Shown here: positions 9,188 through 16,445 of the stretch, piece after piece
Numbering within the stretch: the stretch's first letter is position 1
Layout of the letters: each line of letters opens with the position of its first letter
NCBI RefSeq assembly: GCF_000498395.2
Contig: NZ_CP010979.1
Span: 5,304,501 to 5,368,500, forward strand
Direction: 5' to 3'
From: Pseudomonas putida S13.1.2
GTDB taxonomy: Bacteria > Pseudomonadota > Gammaproteobacteria > Pseudomonadales > Pseudomonadaceae
Length of the DNA: 64,000 nt
Notes under the pieces: generated by a model
Seen by the model: only the letters and a program-made list of their open reading frames with translations
Database searches by the model: none
Told to the model about the DNA's origin: nothing
Program-made: the position numbers and the translations under genes

Positions 9188-9907
9188 ATGAGCCTGCTGG
9201 CATCCCCCCTCGAATCCGTTGAAAGCGCAGTCATCTGGCTGCTGGTCGGTTTCTCTGTCGTCACCTGGGGCCTGGCCCTGGTCAAGGTTGCGCAGTTCGT
9301 GCGGCTGAAAAACCAGGACAAGCGCTTCCACAAGCAGTTCTGGGCGGCCTCCAGCCTGGATTCGGCCGCCGAACTCAGCCATGAGCTGCCCGGCCCGGCT
9401 GCCCGTGTTGCCCAGTCCGGCTACGCCGCGATTGCCGTTGGCGAGACCCAGGCCAATGACCTGAGCCACGCCATCAACCACCAGGACCGCCTGGAACGCG
9501 CCCTGCGTCAGCAGATCGTGCGTGAGCGCCGCTCGCTGGAAACCGGCCTGGCGGTGGTTGCCAGTATCGGCAGCACCTCGCCCTTCATCGGCCTGTTCGG
9601 CACCGTGTGGGGCATCATGGAAGCGCTAAAGGGCATCAGTGCGGCTGGCTCCGCCAGCCTGGAAACCGTCGCCGGGCCAATCGGTGCGGCACTGGTGGCT
9701 ACCGGTGTGGGTATCGCCGTCGCAGTGCCGGCAGTGCTGGTGTACAACTACTTCCTGCGTCGCCTCAAGCTGACCGCTGCCGACCTGGATGACTTCGCCC
9801 ACGACTTCTACAGCCTGGCGCAGAAGAGTGCCTTCCGCGTGCTGGTACACCCTGCCGTGCAAAAAGCCCAGGCTGGTTTCACCCAGCCGGTGAAGGAGGC
9901 GTCCTGA
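9188..9907 (+). CDS. exbB: ExbB, TonB-system proton channel subunit
   Basis: A 239-residue MotA/TolQ/ExbB-family protein. An N-terminal helix (VIWLLVGFSVVTWGLALV) is followed by a cytoplasmic segment and a helix pair containing the family motif ASIGSTSPFIGLFGTVWGIM and the polar helix AALVATGVGIAVAVPAVLVYN. It pumps with ExbD to energise TonB. There is no long N-terminal periplasmic extension of the sort seen in some pseudomonad ExbB proteins. The gap from tonB is 30 bp with AGGAAG ahead of the ATG, and exbD begins 1 bp after its stop. Confidence 0.94.
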   Translation: MSLLASPLESVESAVIWLLVGFSVVTWGLALVKVAQFVRLKNQDKRFHKQFWAASSLDSAAELSHELPGPAARVAQSGYAAIAVGETQANDLSHAINHQDRLERALRQQIVRERRSLETGLAVVASIGSTSPFIGLFGTVWGIMEALKGISAAGSASLETVAGPIGAALVATGVGIAVAVPAVLVYNYFLRRLKLTAADLDDFAHDFYSLAQKSAFRVLVHPAVQKAQAGFTQPVKEAS

Positions 9908-9908
9908 T

Positions 9909-10310
9909 ATGGCCTTTTCGACCCAGGACAGCGACGAAGTCCTCAGTGAAATCAACGTCACGCCCTTGGTAGACGTCATGCTGGTGCTGCTGGTGGTGTT
10001 CATCGTCACCGCGCCGCTGCTGACCAACGCCATCCCCATCAACTTGCCCAAGACCGAGGCTGTGGCCCCGGTGGAGCAGAAGGATCCGTTGGTGGTCAGC
10101 ATCGACGGCGACGGCAAGCTGTTCATCAACAAGGATCAGATCCAGCCCGACCTGCTGGAAACCAACCTCAAGGCCGCCAAGGACAAGGACGCGGATGTGC
10201 GCGTGCAGCTGCAGGCCGACGACGGCGTGAACTACGGCGAAGTGGCGCGAGCCATGGCAGCCATCGAACGTGCGGGGATCAGCAAGCTGGCGGTGATAAC
10301 CGCGCGCTGA
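9909..10310 (+). CDS. exbD: ExbD, TonB-system subunit
   Basis: A 133-residue ExbD/TolR protein with one membrane helix containing the proton-carrying aspartate in VTPLVDVMLVLLVVF, followed by a periplasmic domain ending in ISKLAVITAR. It completes ExbB5-ExbD2-type stator complexes. The start is 1 bp after the exbB stop. A terminator follows about 46 bp downstream, closing the operon. Confidence 0.95.
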   Translation: MAFSTQDSDEVLSEINVTPLVDVMLVLLVVFIVTAPLLTNAIPINLPKTEAVAPVEQKDPLVVSIDGDGKLFINKDQIQPDLLETNLKAAKDKDADVRVQLQADDGVNYGEVARAMAAIERAGISKLAVITAR

Positions 10311-10355
10311 TCCCTGCAAAACCTCTTCAGGCAAGTGACTCTCGCAAGTGCGTTG

Positions 10356-10392
10356 GGGCCATATCTCTTGGCAGGGGATGGCCCTTTTTTTT
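10356..10392 (+). terminator. Terminator of tonB-exbB-exbD
   Basis: GGGCCAT (10356-10362) pairs with ATGGCCC (10378-10384), followed by eight T residues. The loop is 15 nt. Confidence 0.75.
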
Positions 10393-10396
10393 GCCT

Positions 10397-10493
10397 GATC
10401 CCTGTGGGAGCGGGCGTGCCCGCGAACACGGGCGAAGCCCGTGCCATCCACCGCGGTGCTTGCTTCGCGGGCATGCCCGCTCCCACAGGGATC
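10397..10493. repeat. REP pair, class A (GCATGC core), 30-bp arms
   Basis: Arms 10397-10426 and 10464-10493 are complementary apart from one position (GCGTGC against GCATGC). The pair has the CTGTGGG end outward. A smaller hairpin, CACGGGCGAAGCCCGTG, sits in the spacer. Confidence 0.9.
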
Positions 10494-10541
10494 GCACAAG
10501 CTATTGGTGTTTTGGTTATTAATAAATAGCTTCTTATTCCT

Positions 10542-10568
10542 TTACGAATATAACTCCCTCCCTATACT
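10542..10568 (+). promoter_or_regulatory. Putative promoter of the serine hydrolase gene
   Basis: TTACGAATATAACTCC at 10542-10557 resembles the oscA box, and TATACT at 10563-10568 is a good -10 hexamer exactly 15 bp after TTACGA, the same spacing as at oscA. The surrounding 50 bp is A+T-rich. It stands 37 bp before the start codon. Confidence 0.5.
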
Positions 10569-10604
10569 TGTCTCCAAGCACGCAAACTTACTGGAGGCGT
10601 CCCC

Positions 10605-11186
10605 ATGCGCAATGAGTCAATTCGTTACCTGATTGTGCCGGGCTGGCAAGGATCGCCAGACAACCATTGGCAAAGTCACTGGCAGCGCACCCTGCCCAAC
10701 AGTGCGCGGGTCGAGCAGCACGATTGGCTCACCCCGCAACGGCAGGACTGGGTGCAGGCGCTGGAGCAGGCGGTGGCCGCCGAGCGTTCGCCGGTGATCC
10801 TGATTGCCCACAGCCTTGGCTGCATCACGGTCGCCCATTGGGCCGCGCAGGCCAGCCCGGCCTTGCGGCGCAGGGTGCGGGGTGCACTGCTGGTAGCGCC
10901 GGCAGACGTCGAGCGGCCCACCTGTGCGCCAGCGCTGCGTAACTTTGCGCCGATCCCGGCCGAGGCGCTGCCGTTCCCCAGCCAGGTCGTCAGCTCGGAC
11001 AACGACCCGGCCGTGAGCGTGCCGCGGGCGCTGTACCTGGCCCAGGCCTGGGGTGCCGAAGCGGGGTTGCTGAGCAATGCCGGGCACATCAACGTCAAGT
11101 CCGGCCATGAGCGCTGGGAACAAGGCTTCGCCTACTTGTATCGCTTGCAGAGCCGGGTCGAGCAGCGCGCACTGCGTCGCGCCTGA
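10605..11186 (+). CDS. RBBP9/YdeN-family serine hydrolase
   Basis: A 193-residue small alpha/beta hydrolase with no signal peptide. The catalytic serine is in AHSLGC, the aspartate in SSDNDP and the histidine in NAGHIN, all in family order. The N-terminal motif LIVPGWQGSPDNHWQSHW is characteristic. GGAGG lies 7 bp before the ATG. It is 64 bp ahead of the sigma-54-type AAA+ gene and likely co-transcribed with it. The promoter box shared with oscA suggests induction under sulfur limitation, which is inference. The natural substrate of this family in bacteria is unknown. Confidence 0.85.
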   Translation: MRNESIRYLIVPGWQGSPDNHWQSHWQRTLPNSARVEQHDWLTPQRQDWVQALEQAVAAERSPVILIAHSLGCITVAHWAAQASPALRRRVRGALLVAPADVERPTCAPALRNFAPIPAEALPFPSQVVSSDNDPAVSVPRALYLAQAWGAEAGLLSNAGHINVKSGHERWEQGFAYLYRLQSRVEQRALRRA

Positions 11187-11250
11187 CAGCCCTTGTTGTT
11201 TACCGTTTACCTGACGCCCGGCCAATGCAGGCCTGGGGCGGGAGTTCGTC

Positions 11251-12081
11251 ATGACGTTTCAAAACCCGTTTGGCCAGCCACTGCTGACCTTCCCCGAGCT
11301 GGACAAGAGCCCGCTGAGCATCCGTGCCAAGGCCTTGGTGTTCATCGACCCGCGTTCGCAGCAGTTGCGCGAAGACCTTGAGCGTCTGGCACCGCAACCC
11401 TTGCCCGTGCTGATCCGTGGCGAAACCGGCACCGGCAAGGAGCTGCTGGCCCGGCAGATCCATCGTGCCAGCGACCGTGGTGGGCTGTTCGTGTCGGTCA
11501 ATTGCGCAGCCATCAGCCCCACTTACGCTGATGCCGAGCTGTTCGGCTATAGCGCTGGCAGCCAGGGCGGCACTGCCAGCAGCCGCGCCGGTTGGTTCGG
11601 TTCGGCCAACGGCGGCACGCTGTACCTGGACGAGATTGCCGACTTGCCGCTGGCCATTCAGGGCAAGTTGCTGGCGGCCTTGGAAAACCGCGAGGTCACC
11701 CGGGTGGGCGCGCAGCAGCCACAGCCGGTGGATGTGCGCCTGGTCGCCGCCACCAGCATCGACCTGACGCGCGTGGTACGGGCGGGGCGCTTCAACGAGC
11801 GGTTGCACCAGTACCTGCGCGAGGGCGCGCTGGAACTGCCGCCGCTGCGCGAGCGGCCGGGCGATATCCTGCCGCTGGCCGAGTACTTTGTGGGTATCTA
11901 CAGCGTGCGCCTGCAGCGGCCTGTGCCGTTGGTAAGCGAGGCGGCGCAGCAGGTGCTGGAAGCGCATTTCTGGCCCGGCAATACCCGCGAACTGGAGAAC
12001 GTCATCCACTTTGCCTTGCTGGTGAATGACGGCGCAGAGATCCAGCCAGAAGACCTCGACTTGCCCAACCCCGCGCGCTAG
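11251..12081 (+). CDS. Sigma-54-type AAA+ protein, SfnR-like, lacking sensory and DNA-binding domains
   Basis: A 276-residue protein that is nearly all AAA+ domain of the enhancer-binding-protein type. Walker A GETGTGKE is at residues 57-64; Walker B is GGTLYLDEI; LPPLRERPGDI and FWPGNTRELENV are typical. Two parts are missing: the GAFTGA loop that touches sigma-54 is replaced by AGSQGG (residues 102-107), and the chain ends shortly after the AAA+ domain without a Fis-type helix-turn-helix. There is also no receiver or other N-terminal domain. The stop is clean and no HTH remnant follows in any frame. SfnR-family regulators of sulfone use are the nearest relatives I can suggest; whether this one can activate transcription alone is doubtful. 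Confidence 0.85.
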   Translation: MTFQNPFGQPLLTFPELDKSPLSIRAKALVFIDPRSQQLREDLERLAPQPLPVLIRGETGTGKELLARQIHRASDRGGLFVSVNCAAISPTYADAELFGYSAGSQGGTASSRAGWFGSANGGTLYLDEIADLPLAIQGKLLAALENREVTRVGAQQPQPVDVRLVAATSIDLTRVVRAGRFNERLHQYLREGALELPPLRERPGDILPLAEYFVGIYSVRLQRPVPLVSEAAQQVLEAHFWPGNTRELENVIHFALLVNDGAEIQPEDLDLPNPAR

Positions 12082-12150
12082 ACATCGCTCATAAGCAAAG
12101 TGGCTGGTGGCATTTTGTTTTTGGAATAAGCAGCTAAGTAAAAGATATTG

Positions 12151-12177
12151 TTACGGAATAAAAAATCTAGGTATTGT
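12151..12177 (+). promoter_or_regulatory. Putative promoter of the MetQ-like gene
   Basis: An A+T-rich stretch with TTACGG at 12151-12156 and a -10-like TATTGT at 12172-12177, again 15 bp apart as at the oscA and serine hydrolase genes. The start codon is 80 bp further on. Confidence 0.35.
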
Positions 12178-12256
12178 CCGCCTCACGCCCGCTGGTGAAC
12201 CGGTTGGGCACCCGATTCGCCATCGCCGATGGCCCAGATTCAGAACAAGGACCACC

Positions 12257-13042
12257 ATGAAGAAGACCCTGCTGACCACCGCCCTGGCCGCTGCCCTGTC
12301 GTTTTCCGGCCTGGCCGCCGCCGCTGAAAAACTGGTGGTTGCCGCTACTCCGGTACCCCACGCCGAAATCCTCGAGCTGATCAAGCCTGCTCTGGCCAAG
12401 GAAGGCGTTGACCTGGAGATCAAGGTCTTCACCGACTACGTGCAGCCGAACGTGCAGGTGGACCAGAAGCGTCTGGACGCCAACTACTTCCAGACCCTGC
12501 CCTACCTGAAGAGCTTCAACGAAGGTAAAGGCACCCACCTGGAAACGGTCATTGGCGTACACGTCGAACCCTTCGGTGGCTACTCGAAGAAGATCAAGAA
12601 CCTGTCCGAGCTGAAGGAAGGCGCTACCGTTGCCATCCCTAACGAAGGCAGCAACAGCGGCCGCGCCCTGATCCTGCTGCAGAAGGCTGGCCTGATCACC
12701 CTGAAAGACCCGAAGAATGCCCTGGCCACCCCCAAGGACATCGCCGAGAACCCGAAAAAGCTGAAGTTCCGCGAGCTTGAGTCGGCCATGCTGCCGCGTG
12801 TGCTGGACCAGGTCGACCTGGACATGATCAACACCAACTACGCCCTGGAAGCCGGCCTGAACCCGGCCAAGGATGCGCTGGTGATCGAAGGTGCCGACTC
12901 GCCGTACGTGAACTTCCTGGTTGCCCGCCCGGACAACAAGGACAGCGAAGCCATCCAGAAACTGGCCAAGGCCCTGACCAGCCCGCAAGTGAAGGAATTC
13001 ATTGCCAAGAAGTATCAGGGCGCTGTGCTGCCGGCGTTCTGA
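12257..13042 (+). CDS. metQ: MetQ/NlpA-family substrate-binding protein
   Basis: A 261-residue periplasmic binding protein of the NlpA/MetQ family, which bind methionine or related ligands. Key family stretches are VAATPVPHAEILELIKP, FTDYVQPN and IGVHVEPFGGYS. The start ATG follows ACAAGGACCACC. The signal peptide (MKKTLLTTALAAALSFSGLA) has no lipobox cysteine, so the protein should be soluble in the periplasm, unlike E. coli MetQ. No metN or metI lies beside it, so it is an orphan binding protein; a distant MetNI would have to serve it. A perfect terminator follows. Ligand is inferred from family only. Confidence 0.85.
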   Translation: MKKTLLTTALAAALSFSGLAAAAEKLVVAATPVPHAEILELIKPALAKEGVDLEIKVFTDYVQPNVQVDQKRLDANYFQTLPYLKSFNEGKGTHLETVIGVHVEPFGGYSKKIKNLSELKEGATVAIPNEGSNSGRALILLQKAGLITLKDPKNALATPKDIAENPKKLKFRELESAMLPRVLDQVDLDMINTNYALEAGLNPAKDALVIEGADSPYVNFLVARPDNKDSEAIQKLAKALTSPQVKEFIAKKYQGAVLPAF

Positions 13043-13068
13043 TTCGCTTGCGATACACTGCATAACCC

Positions 13069-13100
13069 AACGCCGACACCCCTGTGTCGGCGTTTTCATT
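13069..13100 (+). terminator. Terminator after the MetQ-like gene
   Basis: AACGCCGACAC (13069-13079) and GTGTCGGCGTT (13084-13094) form a perfect 11-bp stem with a 4-nt loop and a T-rich tail. It starts 27 bp after the stop. Confidence 0.88.
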
Positions 13101-13136
13101 TCCGGGATCATGCATTTGGGTGAGATGCGATCCCCC

Positions 13137-13253
13137 TGTAGGAGCGGCCTTGTGTCGCGAAAGGGGTGCGAAGCGCCCCCAGGATGTTTGCGTTAAACCT
13201 GCCATCGCCGGGGCCGCTTTGCGGCCCTTTCGCGACACAAGGCCGCTCCTACA
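13137..13253. repeat. Inverted repeat pair, class B, reversed orientation, 27-bp arms
   Basis: Arms 13137-13163 and 13227-13253 are perfect complements of the class B sequence, but with the TGTAGGAGCGG ends outward, opposite to the other three class B pairs. Small hairpins (GGGGCCGCTTTGCGGCCC and relatives) lie inside. This fills much of the 325-bp gap before the ABC operon; the remainder (13254-13367) is A+T-rich and probably holds the operon promoter. Confidence 0.9.
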
Positions 13254-13367
13254 AAGGGCGTGTTTGCCTGTACTATGCATATGCAATAAAGATATTTATT
13301 AAAAAGTTTTTAGATCATTAGAGTCTAGTGATTGTGCCCTCGCGCACCCTGCAGACTTGCTCTACCC

Positions 13368-14033
13368 ATGACTCTCGACACCGCATTCATCCTCAGCACG
13401 CTACCCGCCTTCCTCAAGGCCGTGGGTGTGACCTTGCAGGTAGGCCTGATCGCCATTGCCACCTCGCTACTGGTCGCCCTGTTCAATGCCACCCTGCTGG
13501 TACTACGCACCCCCTACCTGTGGCGCCTGGTCAAAGCCTACGTGGAGCTGGCGCGCAACACGCCGCTGCTGATCCAGCTGTTCTTCGTCTACTTCGCACT
13601 GCCCAGCCTGGGCCTGAAGATTTCCGGTTTTTCCGCTGCGATCATCACCATGACCTTCATGGGCGGTGCCTACCTCACCGAGGTGTTGCGGGCCGGCATC
13701 GAGGCCGTGCCGCGTGCCCAGCTTGAGTCCGGGCGCTCCATCGGCCTGTCCGAGGGCCAGCTGCTGCGCCATGTGGTGCTGCCCCAGGCCGGTATCCTCA
13801 GCCTGCCGGCACTGTTCGCCAATTTCATCTTCCTGCTCAAGGAAACCACCGTGGTGTCGGCGGTGGCCGTGCCGGAAATCCTCTACACCACCAAGAACTA
13901 CATCGCGCTGTACTACAAGACCTACGAAATGCTCACCGTGCTGACCCTGCTCTGCGTGCTGCTGTTCCTGCCGCTTTCGTTGCTGCTGCGCTATGTGGAA
14001 AGGAGGCTGCAACATGGCCAGTTCGGGATTTGA
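13368..14033 (+). CDS. Polar amino-acid ABC transporter permease 1
   Basis: A 221-residue permease of the His/Glu/Gln/Arg/opine family with five predicted helices. The conserved ARNTPLLIQLFFVYFALP and the ATPase-contact loop LESGRSIGLSEGQLLRHVVLPQA are present. The ATG at 13368 gives the normal family N-terminus; a TTG 36 bp upstream is less likely, though neither has a clear ribosome site. It overlaps the next permease gene by 20 bp. Genes in order are permease, permease, ATPase, lipoprotein binding protein, all overlapping. Neighbours suggest a sulfur-containing or related amino acid, but the ligand is not shown by sequence. Confidence 0.88.
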   Translation: MTLDTAFILSTLPAFLKAVGVTLQVGLIAIATSLLVALFNATLLVLRTPYLWRLVKAYVELARNTPLLIQLFFVYFALPSLGLKISGFSAAIITMTFMGGAYLTEVLRAGIEAVPRAQLESGRSIGLSEGQLLRHVVLPQAGILSLPALFANFIFLLKETTVVSAVAVPEILYTTKNYIALYYKTYEMLTVLTLLCVLLFLPLSLLLRYVERRLQHGQFGI

Positions 14034-14673
14034 CCTGTTGCTGCAGGCGTTGCCGCAGCTGGCCGGCGGCGCCGGGCAGACCTTGGCCATCTCGGCGCTG
14101 GGCATTCTGTTCGCAACGCTGGGTGGCGTGCTGTACGGCGTGCTGGCAACCCTGGGCAACCGTGCCCTGAACATCGCCTTGCAGGTGTACCTGGAGCTGT
14201 TCCGCGCCATCCCGGTGCTGGTCTGGCTGTACCTGGTGTTCTTCGGCCTGCCGATCTTCTTTGCCCTGAGCATCCCCAGCTTCTGGTGCGCCGTGCTGGT
14301 ACTGGCCCTGTGGGGCGCCAGCGAGGTGGGCGAGGTGGTGCGCGGGGCCCTGGCTTCGCTGCCGCGAGGCCAGCGCGAGGCCGGGCTGTCGATCGGCCTG
14401 GCCGGCTGGCAGCTGTATGGCTACGTGTTGCTGCCGCAGGCACTCAAGCGCATGACCCCACCGACTATCAACATCTACACGCGGATCATCAAGACCAGCT
14501 CGCTGGCGGTGTTGATCGGCGTGGTCGAGGTGATCAAGGCCGGCCAGCAGATCATCGAACGCACCTACGAATCGGTGCTGATCTACGGCGCCTTGTTTCT
14601 GTTCTTCTTCATCGTCTGTTATCCGCTGTCCGCCGCTTCGCGCGTGCTGGAACGCCGTTGGGCACACTCATGA
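14014..14673 (+). CDS. Polar amino-acid ABC transporter permease 2
   Basis: A 219-residue permease pairing with the preceding one. Family signatures are LELFRAIPVLVWLYLVFFGLP and the loop GQREAGLSIGLAGWQLYGYVLLPQA. The ATG at 14014 is chosen because AAGGAGG lies 6 bp upstream, inside the end of the previous gene; an in-frame ATG at 13993 has no such site. Its TGA overlaps the ATPase ATG (ATGA). Confidence 0.88.
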   Translation: MASSGFDLLLQALPQLAGGAGQTLAISALGILFATLGGVLYGVLATLGNRALNIALQVYLELFRAIPVLVWLYLVFFGLPIFFALSIPSFWCAVLVLALWGASEVGEVVRGALASLPRGQREAGLSIGLAGWQLYGYVLLPQALKRMTPPTINIYTRIIKTSSLAVLIGVVEVIKAGQQIIERTYESVLIYGALFLFFFIVCYPLSAASRVLERRWAHS

Positions 14674-15443
14674 GCGCATTGATCGAATTCCAGGGTTTCA
14701 ACAAGTTTTTTGGCGAGCACCAGGTACTCAAGGACGTCGACCTCAAGGTGGCGGCCGGCGAAGTGGTGGTCATCCTCGGCCCCAGCGGTTGCGGCAAGAG
14801 CACGCTGCTGCGCTGCCTCAACGGCCTGGAGCAGGCCCACAGCGGCCACCTGCGGCTGGCCGGGCAAGAGCTGCTCGACCCGCGCACCGACTGGCGCGAC
14901 GTTCGCCAGCGGGTGGGCATGGTGTTTCAGAGCTATCACCTGTTCGGCCACATGAGCGTGATCGACAACCTGCTGCTTGGCCCGCTCAAGGTGCAAAAGC
15001 GCGAGCGTGCCGAAGCGCAGGCCCAGGCCGAGGCACTGCTGGCGCGGGTCGGCCTGCTGGACAAACGCGACGCCTTCCCGCGGCAATTGTCCGGGGGCCA
15101 GCAACAGCGCATCGCCATCGTGCGCTCACTTTGCATGAACCCCGAGGTGATGCTGTTCGACGAGGTTACCGCCGCACTCGACCCGGAAATGGTCAAGGAA
15201 GTGCTGCAGGTGATCCAGGGCCTTGCCCGCGACGGCATGACCCTGCTCATCGTTACCCACGAAATGGCCTTCGCTCGCGCGGTGGCCGACCGCATCGTGT
15301 TCATGGAGGCCGGCAGGATCCTTGAACAAGGCGACCCCGAGAGCTTCTTCACCAAACCGCAGACCGCACGCGCGCAGCAGTTCCTGGAGAAATTCTCCTT
15401 CGTAGAAAGCCTGCCAAAGACACTGCACAAGGAACTGTCATGA
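14670..15443 (+). CDS. Polar amino-acid ABC transporter ATPase
   Basis: A 257-residue ATPase. Walker A GPSGCGKST is at residues 37-45, the signature is LSGGQQQR and Walker B reads VMLFDEVTAALDPE, where most relatives have FDEPTSALDPE. The true start is the ATG overlapping the permease stop; a much longer upstream reading in this frame runs through permease coding sequence and is not real. Its own stop overlaps the start of the binding-protein gene. Confidence 0.9.
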   Translation: MSALIEFQGFNKFFGEHQVLKDVDLKVAAGEVVVILGPSGCGKSTLLRCLNGLEQAHSGHLRLAGQELLDPRTDWRDVRQRVGMVFQSYHLFGHMSVIDNLLLGPLKVQKRERAEAQAQAEALLARVGLLDKRDAFPRQLSGGQQQRIAIVRSLCMNPEVMLFDEVTAALDPEMVKEVLQVIQGLARDGMTLLIVTHEMAFARAVADRIVFMEAGRILEQGDPESFFTKPQTARAQQFLEKFSFVESLPKTLHKELS

Positions 15444-16312
15444 AAACTGCCAACCTCACCAAACTGCTGGCGCCGTTGTTCGGCCTGGCCCTGCTGGCCG
15501 GCTGCAACAAGGCCGAAGAACCGCCCAAGCCGGCAGCGGCGTCGCCAGCCACCAGCTACCTGGAAACCATCAAGGCCCGCGACAAGCTGATTGTCGGGGT
15601 GTTCACCGACAAGCCGCCGTTTGGCTTCGTCGATGAAAAAGGCCGCTATGTGGGCTTTGACACCGACATTGGCCGCCGGCTGGCCAAGGACCTGCTGGGT
15701 GATGAAAACAAGGTCGAGTTCGTTGCCGTGGAACCGGCCAGCCGTATTCCATTCCTGCAGAGCGACAAGGTCGACCTGATCCTCGCCAACATGACCGTGA
15801 CCCCGGAGCGCAAGGAAGCGGTGGACTTCACCAACCCCAACCTGCGCGTTGCCGTGCAGGCCATTGTGGCGGATGGCAGCCCGGTGCAGAAGCTCGACGA
15901 CCTGGCCGACAAGACCATCATCGTCACCACCGGCACCACAGCCGATATCTGGCTGACCAAAAATCACCCTGACTGGAAACTGCTCAAGTTCGAGAAGAAC
16001 AGCGAGTCGCTGCAAGCCCTGGCCACTGGCCGTGGCGATGCCTATGCCCAGGACAACCTGATCCTGTTCAGCTGGGCCAAGCAGAACCCGGGCTACCGCG
16101 TGCTGCCGCAGCTGCTGGGTGACGAAGCGCCGATTGCGCCGGCGGTGAAGAAGGGCAACACCGAGCTGCGTGACTGGGTGAACGCCGAGCTGGCCAAGCT
16201 TGGGGAAGAGAAATTCTTGCTGAAACTGTATGACCAGTATGTGCGCAAGGAACTGAGCGATGACACCAAGCCGGAAAGCGTGATTGTCGAAGGCGGCAAA
16301 TGGCAGGGATAA
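15440..16312 (+). CDS. Amino-acid ABC transporter substrate-binding lipoprotein
   Basis: A 290-residue SBP_bac_3 protein. The signal peptide ends in the lipobox LLAG-C22, so it is anchored as a lipoprotein, followed by a Pro/Ala linker. Both lobes are present, from KARDKLIVGVFTDKPPFGF through GFDTDIGRRLAKDLL, TVTPERKEAVDFTNP, and the C-terminal KLYDQYVRKEL. The start overlaps the ATPase stop in an ATGA. It is the last gene; a class C repeat follows 27 bp later. Ligand unknown; the fold binds polar amino acids. Confidence 0.88.
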   Translation: MKTANLTKLLAPLFGLALLAGCNKAEEPPKPAAASPATSYLETIKARDKLIVGVFTDKPPFGFVDEKGRYVGFDTDIGRRLAKDLLGDENKVEFVAVEPASRIPFLQSDKVDLILANMTVTPERKEAVDFTNPNLRVAVQAIVADGSPVQKLDDLADKTIIVTTGTTADIWLTKNHPDWKLLKFEKNSESLQALATGRGDAYAQDNLILFSWAKQNPGYRVLPQLLGDEAPIAPAVKKGNTELRDWVNAELAKLGEEKFLLKLYDQYVRKELSDDTKPESVIVEGGKWQG

Positions 16313-16339
16313 AAGTTTGAATGGGGCCGCTTCGCGGCC

Positions 16340-16423
16340 CATCGCCGGCAAGCCAGCTCCCACAGGTACTTCACAAGTCGTCAGGCCTACGCCGAACCTG
16401 TGGGAGCTGGCTTGCCGGCGATG
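16340..16423. repeat. Inverted repeat pair, class C, 28-bp perfect arms
   Basis: Arms 16340-16367 and 16396-16423 carry the class C core ATCGCCGGCAAGCCAGCTCC. The pair sits between convergent genes, the ABC binding protein and the acylase. Confidence 0.92.
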
Positions 16424-16445
16424 GGCTGCGCAGCAGCCCTCTGGC

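Noticed and set aside
14286..14669. N-terminal extension of the amino-acid ABC ATPase
   Set aside because: It lies within the permease 2 gene in another frame; the ATG at 14670 gives the normal ABC N-terminus and an ATGA overlap.
15164..15175. Broken Walker B in the amino-acid ABC ATPase
   Set aside because: LFDEVTAALD differs from the common LFDEPTSALD at accessory positions only; the Asp-Glu pair needed for hydrolysis is intact.
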